Numbered from the stretch's first letter, positions 8,483 to 19,274 are shown. The stretch: 64,000 nt of DNA from Closterium sp. Naga37s-1 (GCA_947471745.1 CANJKZ010000924.1:186001-250000); one strand, 5' to 3'. Numbers and translations are program-made. The notes: generated by a model from the sequence alone, not told the origin.

Positions 8483-9846
8483 AATCCGTCGCTGTACCCT
8501 CCTTATTCATCCAAGCCCGATCGATAGCGTGAATCGGTACTATAACTCGGTGAGGGTCGGTGAGGTTGGGCGAGCAGGTTGTCTCGTCAGTAGTTGGCCC
8601 GATTTCTACTGACTGCTGGCGTTTCCCTGCCTCTGAGACTCCCTCCCCTGCTCTGCTCCGCGGCGCCTCAGCTCTTATGGGCATTCGCTCTTGCGATGGC
8701 CCGGCCTATTGCAAGCAAAGCAACGCCCCTGAAATGGCGCGGCAGCTGCATTTGCTGCAACGGCGTGTACAGTGGCGTGCTTGGCCGGTCCCTGAGGACG
8801 TTGTCTGTAGTAGAACCCCGGTCTCGGTCGGCGTAGGATATCGATCTTCTCGGCGAGCGCGAGGATATCGTTGAAGTTCGAGAGCTCGCGTAGCATGATT
8901 TCGTGCGAGATATCCGGCTTCAGCCCTCCGACGTAACGGTCCACCCGCTCCGCTTCGTGCATGTAGCCGACTTGCTCGCATAATGCGAGAAAACCGCTCG
9001 TGTAGTCTTGGACCGGCCCGAGTTGTCGCCAAGTACGCAGTCTCTGACGCGCTGAAATAGATGCCGCAATCGGCTCGAAGCGTGCCCGAAGCCCTGCGCA
9101 CCACGCATCCCACGTGCTGTACTGGGCGGTTTCGTTGAAAGAACCTCAGGTGACGGCTGGACCCGTGGGCCCTTCCTCTTGCGACGGCGCCTCATAGGCG
9201 CGTGGCGACGTCACGATGACTCGCCACCAGTCCATGGCGGGGCCCCTCAGCAGCGAAACAGCGTAGCGAATCTTCGTTGCGTCCGACTCGACATAATTTG
9301 CGTCGAAAAAAACGTTCATCGTGAAGACCCATGATTGAAATGTCGGACCTCCACGTTGGCTAGGATCGAAGCAGGGCGGGCGTTGCGGCTTGAGTGGCAT
9401 CGGCGCCATTATGTCATAGTTGCCACTCGTTGCGGCGAACTCCACGTGCCGACGGGCTTCGCGAGGCCCTTTTGTGCTTGGTGCGGCCCTGTTCCTCTCC
9501 ATGCCAGGCATTGAGTGAGCGGCGCCATCACTGGCTACACCTGAGCGTTGTCCCACGATATCGTTTTGTGTCGGTGTGCCTGATGAGATGAAGATCGGCT
9601 CCTCCGATTGTGCAGGTGCATTTGTAGGTGCGTGTGTTGGTGCTGGTGCATTTACCGTCGATTGTTGGCGAGCGGAGTCGCGTTCCGCCATGTTGCAATT
9701 TCGAGCGCCGAATCTTCGAGTTGGCGCACGAGACGGTCGAGCTGCTCCTGCATCAGTGTCGCGAGATTAATTTCGGCCATGGCGGGGGTGTCGGGCAAGC
9801 TCAGCGAGAGCCTCTGTCGTGGCCGTGCGTGCTTACGAGAGAGCAC
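8483..9846 (-). pseudogene. Gypsy-1 gag with CCHC zinc knuckle
   Basis: Read right to left: an N-terminal helix-rich start (MAEINLATLMQEQLDRL), a polar linker, then the capsid-like core with FQSWVFTMNVFFDANY and LRGPAMDWWR, typical of Ty3/gypsy gag. A TGA at 9146-9148 (probably CGA) interrupts the core but the frame is otherwise open to CFACNRPGHRKSEC, a canonical C-X2-C-X4-H-X4-C knuckle near 8680-8720. A frameshift near 9.7 kb separates the first 60 residues from the rest. This is the upstream half of the pol fragment at 1-1472. No LTR is recognised to the right. Confidence 0.88.
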
Positions 9847-9985
9847 TTCGAGCGGCGGTGCTTGTTCGCTAAGAGACGTCCACCCCCCCCAAAAATTGAG
9901 CTAGTGGGGAACTGAAAGTGTGGGTGCGGTCCGACGATGATGATTGCCTGTCCTAGGGGGTCTCCTTCAGATGTGGAGCTCGATA
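9847..9985. other. Junction between the Gypsy-1 5' side and the DDE_1 gene
   Basis: About 140 bp containing a short C-run but no recognised gene, LTR or primer site. The Gypsy-1 5' LTR is apparently missing here. Confidence 0.5.
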
Positions 9986-10360
9986 TTCATGAAGCGCCGA
10001 CACCCTGCCGTGGACTAGAGGGCGTCAACTCGGTGGGTCTGCCGTTTTCGTGGCAGATGGGGTCTCACACTTCGCGTCAAGACCAAGATTGGTCAGCGTC
10101 TTAGCAGAGGTATGTATAGGCCGCGCTTATTCCCGTGTATTGTGTGTGTTATCTTCGGCCTCGCTCATTCCCGCATATCCCTGCATTACCCATGTCCCTT
10201 CTGTGTTTGGCAGATTGCAAGCCTAAATGTGAGAGTTTATGGAGGTTCGTGCGCAGGCACGTCATCGGATACTACATCGACCCGTGGAATATCATCAATG
10301 CCGACCAGGCTCCGATATTTCTTGAGATGCCGCAAGAATGGACGCTGCATCACAAGGGAG

Positions 10361-10498
10361 TGTCAGAGGTCCACTGGAGATCCCCGATTGATCCTAGGGA
10401 AGGGTTACAGGCTCGTTGTCCTGGGGTGTTATGGGCGCACTGACCCGCTACTTAACAAGCCCTTTTATCCCAATGGTCTAGTGGTTGGGATTCTGACA
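10361..10498 (+). repeat. TRIM left LTR
   Basis: 138 bp, nearly identical to the right copy; I see only a couple of differences (for example GGGTG versus GGGGG and GCGCACTG versus GTGCACTG). The end contains TGGTCTAGTGGTT, which resembles a tRNA D-arm. Confidence 0.95.
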
Positions 10499-10567
10499 TG
10501 GTATCAGAGCGCATGTCTCGGGTTCGAATCCCAGTGTGTGCACTTCGGGCATCCCAGTGCGGGGGGG
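10499..10567 (+). promoter_or_regulatory. TRIM interior: primer-binding site, tRNA-like T-arm, polypurine tract
   Basis: Starts TGGTATCAGAGC, the canonical initiator-Met primer site, and contains GGTTCGAATCCCAG, which resembles a tRNA T-loop. It ends in a G7 polypurine tract at 10561-10567. No coding potential. Confidence 0.85.
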
Positions 10568-10705
10568 TGTCAGAGGTCCACTGGAGATCCCCGATTGATC
10601 CTAGGGAAGGGTTACAGGCTCGTTGTCCTGGGGGGTTATGGGTGCACTGACCCGCTACTTAACAAGCCCTTTTATCCCAATGGTCTAGTGGTTGGGATTC
10701 TGACA
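10568..10705 (+). repeat. TRIM right LTR
   Basis: 138 bp, ends TCTGACA and is followed by the target duplication GGGAG and by the resumed DDE_1 exon. Confidence 0.95.
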
Positions 10706-11726
10706 GGGAGAGCGCACCGTCCATGTGCGGAGCGCAAGGTACGAGAAATAAAGGGTGACGGTCATGCTCGGGGTGATCGCCACGGGCGTGAAGATGCCAC
10801 CGATGGTCATCTTCAAGCGGAAGACTGTCCCAAACATCCGAGTCCCCACTAGAGAGTTCAGATCAACGATCTCAATGTTATGCGGTGGTTAAAACAGTTT
10901 CAGCTGACGCCCTGTCTTGTGCAACCCTTTGCGCCGCAGGCATCCCTGTGAGGGCCCAAGAGCGCAGTTGGATGGACAGCAACCTCGTGTTCGACTGGTG
11001 CATAGCATTATGCTCCCCTTCTTCTGTTCGCCGCAAGGAATCTCCAGGAGCAAAACTCTCCTGGTGCTGGATTCCTACCGCGGGTACCTCACGGATTTCG
11101 TGCTGGGAACCCTGAGGTAGAACCGGGTGATTTCTGCAATCATCCCCGGTGGGTGTACTTCCCTCCTTCAACTGCTCGACGTGAGCGTGAATCGCGCGTT
11201 CAAGGCTGGTCTGCGGAGGCACTACAACGTCTGGTTCACCTCTGAGGGGATTAGCTCCCTCACGCCCACAGGTGAGCGATGGCCCATGTTTAACATACGA
11301 ATTCACACACAGTTTCTCTCGTCACCACTAACGCATGTGTTTCGGTACTCCCCCATTCCAGGAAACCTCCGCAAGCCTCCAGCTGAACTCCTGCTTCACT
11401 GGATTCCCGAATCATGGGAGGCCATTCCCGAGGAGCTGGTGGTCAAGGCGTTCAAGACCACATGCATCAGCAACAACACCAACAGGAGCGAGGACCACCT
11501 TGTCCTCGCTCACATGCGGGATGCGGCGCTGGTGGAGGTCCACGCCGACGTCCACGCTGCGCCAAAGGTGGAAGAGTGGGTGAATCCACTCTACGCAACC
11601 GCGGGCCGAGGATCTGGGTAAACCCCCTTGCTCACGAAGCATCACGAGGAGAGTAACCACGACCCTGACGACCCCACCACCATGCCAGAGGAAGACGACA
11701 TGGAGAATGAGTATAAGGAGGCCTAG

Positions 11727-12530
11727 GTAGAACTGGTAGGACATGGAATCTAACTTGAACTGGGCTAATTCTTGCTAGTATTGTAGTGCAGTGCATCTTT
11801 AGTGATGTTGGTTGTTCAGGCAATGTTGGTTGAAGTAGGTATCATGTTATCATAGACGGTGTAGTCTTTATGGGCTATAAATGCACAAAACAAATAGGAT
11901 TTTGTACACTTATTAGGCTTGGGGGGGGTCTTATAATCCCTGGCCCTAAAGCACGGGTCCTCTCCAGGTAGTACACAATAAGTGATCTCTTCCCGGAAAG
12001 AAGACCCGGGGGACTACAAAACCGGAAGGTCCTATATGGGAATATACGGTACGTTGACCGCTTGTTGTCGTGGCAATTCGCGCTTGGTCGTGATATAAGG
12101 TTGAAGTGGGTGGCCAATGATTGGCATAATCATAGGCAATCAAAGGCAATGATTGCCGAGCAGTAGAATGAGGTCTCCTAACTGGCTACACGGTATGGTG
12201 ATGTCGCCATTGCGCTTTGTGTTCACCCTTTTTAATGCTCCAACTGTGTGGGTCTGAGCATCCTGCCGAATTTTGGCGAATTAGAATGCAGGATGCCGGT
12301 TTGTTAAGATTCAAGATCATGGGTAATGTGTGATCATGCCCATAGTTAAGATATAACAAATAGCGATGAGCGACAATTGTTGTTCGATGTCATCAGATTA
12401 CGTATCACAAGTTTCAAGTGCTCGATGGTTTGATTGGTCCATCTCATCCATCCATTACTCTCAAAGTGGTAGAATAAGGAAGTTCCTTGTGAACTTCATG
12501 CCACGGTCGCTGATTGTCGCGGTTGGTATC
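11727..12530. other. Unassigned stretch
   Basis: About 800 bp. Short scattered frames only; no LTR, zinc knuckle, DDE motif or tandem array recognised. The right part may be the decayed 3' end of Gypsy-3. Confidence 0.5.
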
Positions 12531-12782
12531 TTACGTTCCGTAGTCAAATGACAGTTTTGATGCGATGAATAAAGCCGTTTCTTCGGTGGAGATCGAATTT
12601 GTGCACCTAGCAAAGCGAACAATTTTTGTCAATCGGTCGACAACAATCGTGACCTTTTCAGTACCATTAGCTCTAGCTGGGAACATTGTGACCAAATTCA
12701 TGGCAGATCTATTCGCGCAGAAAAAAACAACTGCAGCTGTCCTGCCTGCTTCTTCCGATACAACCTGGCATGTGGGGCACAA
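12531..12782 (-). pseudogene. Gypsy-3 integrase remnant
   Basis: An 83-residue frame contains MCPTCQVVSEEAG, matching the CxxC end of the gypsy integrase zinc domain, then VTIVVDRLTKIVRF, matching the VVDRLTKMAHF block around the first catalytic Asp, and STEETALFIAS. It is preceded and followed by stops. The order RT, RNase H, integrase on the minus strand fits the pieces at 14143-14668 and 13173-13424. Confidence 0.72.
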
Positions 12783-13172
12783 TTTTACGTGGCGCAGTAC
12801 GTCTATTAGTAGCTCTGGCTAGTAATAGTACCGCAACAATTGTAGTCGCGTCATTCTACTTCGAAACGGCACGAAGTATCTCCATCGCGTGCCTCCAGTG
12901 AATACACTGGGACCTAGATGCGGCCGATCCCGTCCCTACATAATATCTTCTTCAACTATTTTCTTCCATTGGTGAAGAATGGGCTGGTTTAGTAAAAAAC
13001 TGCCAATAAGCAATAGGCTAGCCTGGTGGAGTAGAAGTGCGTGCAGTTGGGTAGTTGGGCGGGTGAGGGCGTCGATGATATTGGATGCACATTTTTTTTG
13101 TACGTGACAGTATTATGGAGGTTAAGAGACCATATAATCAAACCAGAAAAAATGTCATAGGTTCATACCAGA

Positions 13173-13424
13173 CTATGCGCAAAGGTACCGGTATCCTACT
13201 TCCATGTCTGAGTCCGTCAGTAAACATTGCCATACTTTGAACGCATGTACGATGTCAGAATATTTCCTTGTCGTGTATCGGGTAGATGAGTTTGGGCGTG
13301 TGGAGTTTGTGGGATTCGTATGCAATCCTTTGACAAAGTTTTGTAACAATACTACTCCAATTGCGATGTAGCCGGCGTTAGTGATAAGTTCGGAGGTGCA
13401 GTAAGGGTCAGCAATGTGAAACAC
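13173..13424 (-). pseudogene. Gypsy-3 RNase H remnant
   Basis: The frame includes ITNAGYIAIGVVLLQ, a decayed ITDASGYAIGAVLLQ block, and DIVHAFKVWQCLLTDSD, which matches the IVHAFKVWRCYL segment of gypsy RNase H. The first catalytic Asp reads Asn (TNAG instead of TDAS). Remnants of the RT thumb, such as LTPLLTGLQEG, lie just upstream near 13.5 kb. Confidence 0.7.
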
Positions 13425-14142
13425 GAGCGGCTAGCAAGAAAACTTTTCAAGGTGGAGAAGCTATTATGCATTTTCTCCCTTCACGTCTACTCAAGCCCCT
13501 TCCTGAAGGCCTGTCAGCAGAGGAGTCAACAGTGCCACATTGAGACGAAGAAATCCAGGCAATTTGCGGAAAAAAAAAAAAAATCGGCATGCTATTTAGA
13601 CAAATTCATTGATGAGTGCCAGGATTGGATGGTTGCAATCGTTTTTTTGGTATATTCATACTTTATCACAAAATATACGGTGACTCCAAAACTCATGCCC
13701 AAATCCACACATTAATGGCGTATTCATGGCTTTGTGTCATTCCATTCGATGTTTGTGTCATCTCGAATCAAATCTCAAAGCCGCTAGTTTTTCGACTCTC
13801 GGGACTTCTGCTTTAGGAGTTGGCGAGCTCTAGTAAACATGGTGGAGTAAATCACGTTTTTCTCTAGTAACATTTTCGCGGAGCTGCAATGCGACATTTT
13901 TTAAGCTGCGACAATTTTCCCTTCAAATATTGCGCAACATTGCACATTTCAGCCTCGTGTAAAATCGTAATCGCTTACCAGTTTGCTCTGGCGATCGCAA
14001 CTTACAAGCTGCGATTTCGAGTAACAGCTATTTTTTTTACAAAAAAAATAATGAACAAGCTCAACTTGTTGACCCGAGCTGCATCATTGCAGCTCATGTC
14101 TCCCCAAGATTTCGGATTACAATGTTAGCGGATGACCCGAAG
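13425..14142. other. Degraded Gypsy-3 interior
   Basis: AT-rich DNA with a 13-base A-run near 13571. Only short traces of the RT thumb are readable on the minus strand. No other gene is seen. Confidence 0.45.
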
Positions 14143-14574
14143 CTAAGAGTACCCCCAAAGAAACTCGAGATAGGTCATGTGATGTGTTATGTTGGAATTG
14201 TCAATCAATATTTTGTCAAGGTATACAACGACGCACTCAAATGAAAGCGGTCCAAACGCCTCATTTATCGTTACCCGGAAGGTGAGTTTTGCGTTGGTGA
14301 GTCTGAAGGGCACGACATTGTATTTGATGAACCCTAGCGGGTGCAAAAGGCAGCTTTTCACAGTCGGTTAGGTTGAACGGATTTGGTGGTAACCATCGCG
14401 AAGGTAGATCACCGAACAGATGCGGGTAATACGAAATTGGTCTATGAGTTCATCAGCACATGGAATTGGGTAATAGAGTAACACAGTTGAGCGCACGGTA
14501 GTTGATGCACATGCGAAAGCCCTCGACTATTTTCAATGTGGACAGGACCGGTGCGGGGAAGGGTGGTGGGCTTG
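14143..14574 (-). pseudogene. Gypsy-3 reverse transcriptase remnant
   Basis: Read right to left: FPAPVLSTLKIVEGFRMCINYRALN, then KYNVVPFRLTNAKLTFRV and VVVYLDKILI. These are the standard gypsy RT blocks with heavy decay. MCIDYRAL reads MCINYRAL and the catalytic YLDD reads YLDK. Stops lie between the blocks. It is the oldest-looking retroelement in the window. Its upstream end abuts the Copia-2 LTR, so Copia-2 probably inserted into it. Confidence 0.78.
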
Positions 14575-14675
14575 GGCTACCAGAAACATGATGTGCACTG
14601 AATGAGGGTACAAAGACCGAACCCTGACCCAGGCTACGATATGTAACAGCACACTGTAACAAATACACTTTGACA
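14575..14675 (-). repeat. Copia-2 3' LTR, degraded
   Basis: On the minus strand it starts TGTCAAAG at 14675, right after a CTAGGGGGTG polypurine tract. It holds traces of the family LTR hairpin (TCAGGGTT and TTTGTACCC). The inner end is uncertain by about 15 bp because no clean TGACA is left. Confidence 0.65.
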
Positions 14676-14906
14676 CACCCCCTAGCCTAGGTAAGGGGCG
14701 GACAGTGTATGGCAAGCGAGAAGCAAGTCAGGGTGGCACAACTAGTCCGACCTCTGAGATAAGTGGTCACAAGACTTGTCAACAAGAAAACCAAGAATAC
14801 AAAATGCAACTCAAGGTGATACTACTAGCCTAAACACTAAGACAAACGACCACAAGGCCTGTCAAATGTACATGCAAGATAAAGGCAAAGCAAATAAAAA
14901 TATCAG

Positions 14907-16481
14907 CTACCTAACAGGTGAGGACATGCCATAACAATGCCAAGCTGAGTGCGGAGATCGCAGATGATCATGAGGTTGGAGTGCCTTGGTGAAGATATCA
15001 GTGGTGTTGGCCTCTGATGCCACGAAAACCAAGCGTGCCTGGCCGAGCACTGATCTCGGCCAGGCATTGGACAAAGCAACTGACGACGAGCGAGTGGACC
15101 TCAACGAAACCGTTCCTGCACGAAGGTTGAAGCAGTAGCCCTGAGGAGACCTGTAAGTCTTGGAGTCGTCTGCTCACCAAGCGTCAGTGTGTCCTGTGAG
15201 CATGGCTAACTATCGTCCCCCGAGCACAAGCCCCATGCCGGATGTGCTCGCCATGTACTTCGCTACCCTCTTAGCGGTCGTCCAGAGATTGGGACGGTGT
15301 CTCCGAATCACCACAAAGCGAGCCAGGATGCTGAGAGGATAGGCGAGTTCTGGGCGAGTACAAGTCATCAGGTACATGAGGCAGCCTACCAACTCTGCTT
15401 ACAGACCACTAGGCTCGACCGACTCGCCAGGGACAGGAGCCGAGAGCGTGTGACCAACAGCGAGAGGAGTGGGCTGTGCAAAGGAAACCTGAAGGTGGAA
15501 CCATTGAAGGACCTGCTGCACCATGTGTGACTGAGTCAGAGTAATGGGGCACGCTGCTCTGTCCCTAGTGATATGCAAGCCGAGATAGCATCGCAGCTCA
15601 CCAAGGTCAGTGTAGGTGTGTCTCTTCAGAAGTTCAGCCTTCACTGAAGCCAGAGTAGCCGTGTCTGCAGTAGCAAAGACCAACTCGTCGACGTACACAA
15701 GAATGAAGGATGGCGTTGGGCCAGTGTGAAGGAAGAGAGAAGGCTCAGCAGAGGACGGGAAGAAGCCGATTGCAGCTAAAGTAGTACGCAGCGTGTCGGG
15801 CCACTCACGGGGAGCCTGGAGCAGACTGTAAAATGGTTGTCGATGGCTCCACTGGGTCCCAGGAGGGAAAGAACCAGTGAAGATAGGAGGATGGCGTAGC
15901 CAGATCGTCTCGTATAGGCTGCCTAAGAGAAAGGCATTCTAGCAAGTGCAGCTCATAGTCGCGCTGTGCTACTACGTGCAGTAGTACCTGAAGAGTGGTC
16001 ACCTTCGGGGTGGGGGAGAAGGTATGGAGGAAGTCTAACCCCTCACGAAGAGTGGACATCTTCGGGATTGCCACGTAGCGCGCCTTGAAGTCAGGTGTGG
16101 ATCCAGGTGGCAGCTTCACCCTGAAGATCCACAGGCCATCGACTACGTTCGCCCAGGGAGGGGGAATCGCGTCGACGTAGGTGCCTCTGGATCTCCAAGA
16201 TGCCATCTCTGAGTCCATGGCTGCTATCCACGAAGAGGCGCACTCACCCGAGACTGCCTCAGCGTAAGTGCGAGGAGTCGGGATGCCAACTGCTCGTGGT
16301 CTCCCTCAGGGGCTAGCAGCATGGCACATAGGTGAGGAGCAGCGTCTGCAAAGAACTCCAGCTCATACTGCCTGCCCTCTAGGACGTCACAGCCAAGGGC
16401 GGGAGCACCCCCGACAGACTCAGGACGAGCAAGAGCAGAAACCAATTGAGTGGTGTATACAAGGTGGCGGGTGGAGGTCAA
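14907..16481 (-). pseudogene. Copia-2 reverse transcriptase with internally deleted RNase H
   Basis: Blocks recognised in order: ALGCDVLEGRQYELEFFADAA, MDSEMASWRSRGTYVDAIPPP, FSPTPKVTTLQVLLHVVAQRDYELH, MYVDELVFATADTA, TRPELAYPLSILARF, MGLVLGG, STRSSSVALSNAW and SEANTTDIFTKAL. The catalytic YVDD reads YVDE. The segment carrying the central RNase H acids, between STRSSSV and the tail, is deleted. Frames change at least four times. Non-functional. Confidence 0.87.
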
Positions 16482-17420
16482 GCCAGTGAAAGCGGCGACA
16501 AGAGCCGAGTCGAGATGGACGACGGAGAAGCAGTAGGGTCAATCACGAGAGAGGAGAGGACACGAGAGACTATAGGGCTAGAAGTACAGAGGTATTCAGA
16601 AAGAGGTGGAGGAGATAAAGTGCGAGACGATGCAGGAGGTAACAAAAGAACAGAGGGAGGCGAAACACGAGAAAGGAGAGTACGGAGGAACAAGGAGTGG
16701 AGATTGGGAACAGGAGACGAGGAGCGATCTCCGTGGGACGACGGTGTTAGGGAGTAGAGGCAAGAGACGAGAACGAAGTAGAGGAGGATATAACAGTGAC
16801 CGAGGAGCCGAAGACGTGTATGGGGGAGGAAACTTGGGACCGTAAACAGTCAGGATGGCGCGTGGACTGTCGAAGGAGATGGCTAACCAAGAAGACGATA
16901 TGCAGTCACTGGTAGCGACGACTATTGCAGCGGTGGCTGCTGTTGCTGCTGCTGCCATAGGAGTTGCAACCTCGTTGAACGTCGCGGGACCACTAGGGAA
17001 GACGCTCTGGCGTCAGTACCCCCAGATTCAGCACCCACAGAACCTGCACCTTCACCGTTAGCACCCCTAGAACCAGTACCTCTAGTGTCAGCACCCCCAG
17101 AACCAGCACCTTCAGCGTCAACACCCCCACAACCACCACCTCCAGCGTCAGCACCTCCAGATGCACCACCCCCAGAGTCAGCACCCCCAGAGTCCACAGT
17201 GACTGGCCATGGCGGTACCGGAGGCTATTGCGATGACTAGGAGGACGGCGTAGGGGACTGTGGTGAGGGAGACGACACACGAGGCGCAACCGAGGGAAGG
17301 GGGGGGCGTGCAACTCACCTGACGGGGCAGGACACAGGGGGGGTGGGACTACCAAAGGAGCGGGACCACGAGGATGATTGGGGGTGTTAGGAAGAGGGGA
17401 GGGGGGGGTACCGGGGTACC
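16482..17420 (-). pseudogene. Copia-2 integrase-RT linker
   Basis: Readable pieces include SRVLSSLVIDPTASPSS, equivalent to the TRLLATVVTDPSFESS linker of Copia-1, a short poly-Gln (QQQQQQ near 16940), and a Gly/Ala/Asp/Glu repeat (GGADTRGTGSRG, GGGGCGGVDAEGAG) at 16990-17190. Frames are broken throughout. Confidence 0.7.
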
Positions 17421-18419
17421 TCAGTGAGGGTAGCGTGCATAGAAGGACACAGACTCGTCAGAAGTGATGTCGCAGGAGTTAAAGTACCGATGGGAGGAGG
17501 TGTGGTATATTAGACACTCAGGGGCGTCTACCGGGAAACCAAGGAAGACACAGGGGAGGGTGCGAGCCGAGAGCTTGTCTGCGTAAGGATCGTGGACATG
17601 TGCAAGGCAGCCCCAAACACAAAACGCCGCCACAGTACCAGTCCAGGGACGGGTCAGTGAATCCAGTGGGCGCGAGGCCACAGATTCAACTGATGCGTGG
17701 CGTAGCGGACCGCAAACGACCACAGAAAATAGGGCGTACTGGCATGAACCTTCGAGGTATGGGCGATCTCTATGACCAAGCCTATGCGGAGCTCAGCAAC
17801 CCCATTCTGTTGCGGCGAGTCCTATAGCGTAAAGGACTAGTAATTATTAGCGCGCTACAGAACTAAGCAAGTTGGCCGGAGCGAAACTCACCCCCATGGT
17901 CTGAGCATAGATGAAGCACAGGCAGGCCGCACTGGGCACGCGTGGATAGTAACCACGGAATCAAAGCATCAGGCACATCGACCTTCCGCTAAAAGGGAAA
18001 CACTGTAATGTAGCAGGAGAAGTCATATAAAACCACAAGGAAGTATCTCTCCCAGTGCGGCCCAGAGACCGGGGCATAGCCCTAGACGTCCATGTGCAAA
18101 GTCTAAAGAGGGGTGGCGCGCTGCCAACCCTCAACGCAAGGCGTGCACGTAGGAGCTGAGGAAGGAGGGAGCAGGAGGATCGACAACCGGAGAACTGAGA
18201 CAAGGCGGTGCCTATCCATGTGAAGGAGATGAGGGAGTGCAAGGTGACCTAGACGGTGGTGCCCCAGGAGGGACAGGTGGGCAAAACGTGGCAAGCCGTG
18301 CGCCGGTGGTACTGTCCGTACAGGTCGCAAACCTCTCGTGTCCAGGAAGCATGGTGGTGACACCCAAGTCGTGGAGACGTCCAACACCCACCAAGTTCCT
18401 GGAGAACGAGGGGATGTGG
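17421..18419 (-). pseudogene. Copia-2 protease end and integrase
   Basis: Starting at the Copia-D edge: GVGRLHDLGVTTM (protease end), LGHHRLGHLALPHLLHM, CTPCVEGWQRATP (zinc domain), the DVWGP region with many changes, then FCVWGCLAHVHDPYADKLSARTLPCVFLGFPVDAPE and SDESVSFY. Several frame changes. The zinc-binding His and Cys are still visible, but the DDE core is poorly preserved. Confidence 0.8.
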
Positions 18420-19274
18420 TGTTAGAGACTAAGGACGGAGTCTAGGAAGCTTAGAGGCCGAAATAACACAAAATCGTCGGTCTCAATTTCTGGACAGAAT
18501 CGTCGCTCTCACAAGAAATGCCGTCGACGAAAAACGCACAGTTAAAACTTCACCAACTTTGGATATGTTGTAGCTCTAAAGCGTACCTACAACTCCCAAG
18601 TTGAATCGTATCAAGAGGTGAAGTATATCTCGACTTATCAATTTCGGCGCACAGGGGGGTATATGTTGTCATAGAATCTTAACTCAATCACAAGAGTCTC
18701 ACAAGATTCACACAAGAAAGTTAGAGTAGCTAGAAACCAGGTAGGAGGGAAGAGGAGGACGAGAGGGAAGGTCCCAAGAGAGTCCCCAACCAAGAAAACC
18801 CCATGCCACACAATTCCCCTCTCTATAGGCACCCAACTTTGACATTTGTCACTTTCCCAACCTCCACAATCCACCTCACCCAAGTTGACCACACTTGCCA
18901 ACCCAATTTGGTTTCTCCCAACCACTTGGCATCATCTACAGTGATGGGGACGAATTTCCCAACCCCCTAAAGTCTGTACCCCATATCGAGTCACTCAACA
19001 AACTTCCCAAAGTCGTCGCATCCCAATCAAAACTTCGAACGAGCATAACTTCGTCGTTCTTGCTCCGATCGCGACGATTCTTGGTTCGTCGGAAAGCTCT
19101 TGAGCAGAGGAGTCACTTCAGATATCTGCCCAAGCCAAATGACATTCACACGCACTCAGAAAATCCAAACCACACCAAACACAATTCTTGCGCACGCTCA
19201 CACCACGCATGCAATGCACAAACATATAATGGGAGGCAGACAGACGTGAATACAAATGATAGCATCACATAACA
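18420..19274 (-). repeat. Copia-D 3' LTR
   Basis: 855 bp; on the minus strand it runs from 19274 (TGTTATG) to 18420 (ending TAACA). It retains 14 bp near 18540 that the 5' LTR lacks. A polypurine AGAGGGGGAG lies just upstream in the sense direction (about 19280-19290). Confidence 0.94.

Larger units (their letters stand above)
10361..10705 (+). mobile_element. TRIM: 345-bp miniature LTR retrotransposon
   Basis: Two 138-bp direct repeats (10361-10498 and 10568-10705) start TGTCAG and end TCTGACA. They enclose only 69 bp. That interior begins with an exact TGGTATCAGAGC primer site and ends in a GCGGGGGGG polypurine tract. Both flanks carry GGGAG (10356-10360 and 10706-10710), a perfect 5-bp target duplication. 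It codes for nothing. The host is an exon of a DDE_1 gene. The terminus ATTCTGACATGGTAT matches the LTR-primer junctions of nearby copia elements, which suggests those supply its enzymes. Confidence 0.95.
9986..11726 (+). pseudogene. DDE_1-family (pogo/Tc5-like) transposase gene, copy 1, with introns
   Basis: Exon 1 holds a CENP-B-type helix-turn-helix end (ASTRWVCRFRGRWGLTLR). A TAG at 10016-10018 sits where copy 2 has Trp. Intron 1 (10110-10213) leads to the first catalytic Asp in IINADQAP. The TRIM insertion at 10361-10705 follows; leaving it out restores the frame HHKG-ERTVHVRSA. Intron 2 is at about 10885-10939. The second Asp is in LVLDSYRGYLTD and the third in LLDVSVN. Intron 3 is 11272-11361. 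The C-terminus is acidic and ends at 11724-11726, after an in-frame TAA at 11619-11621. Several stops and frameshifts make it inactive. It may be a transposon or a former domesticated gene; no terminal inverted repeats are visible. Confidence 0.85.

Noticed and set aside
1468-8487. Perfect target duplication for Copia-1
   Set aside because: Flanks TTTCC and AATCC agree at only three of five bases.
10478-10545. Functional tRNA gene inside the TRIM
   Set aside because: The acceptor stem does not pair, position 33 is not T, and the T-stem has mismatches.
18895-19272. 125-residue plus-strand frame, present again at 24443-24820
   Set aside because: It lies antisense in both Copia-D LTRs; the second copy is only the other LTR, so conservation is not independent evidence.
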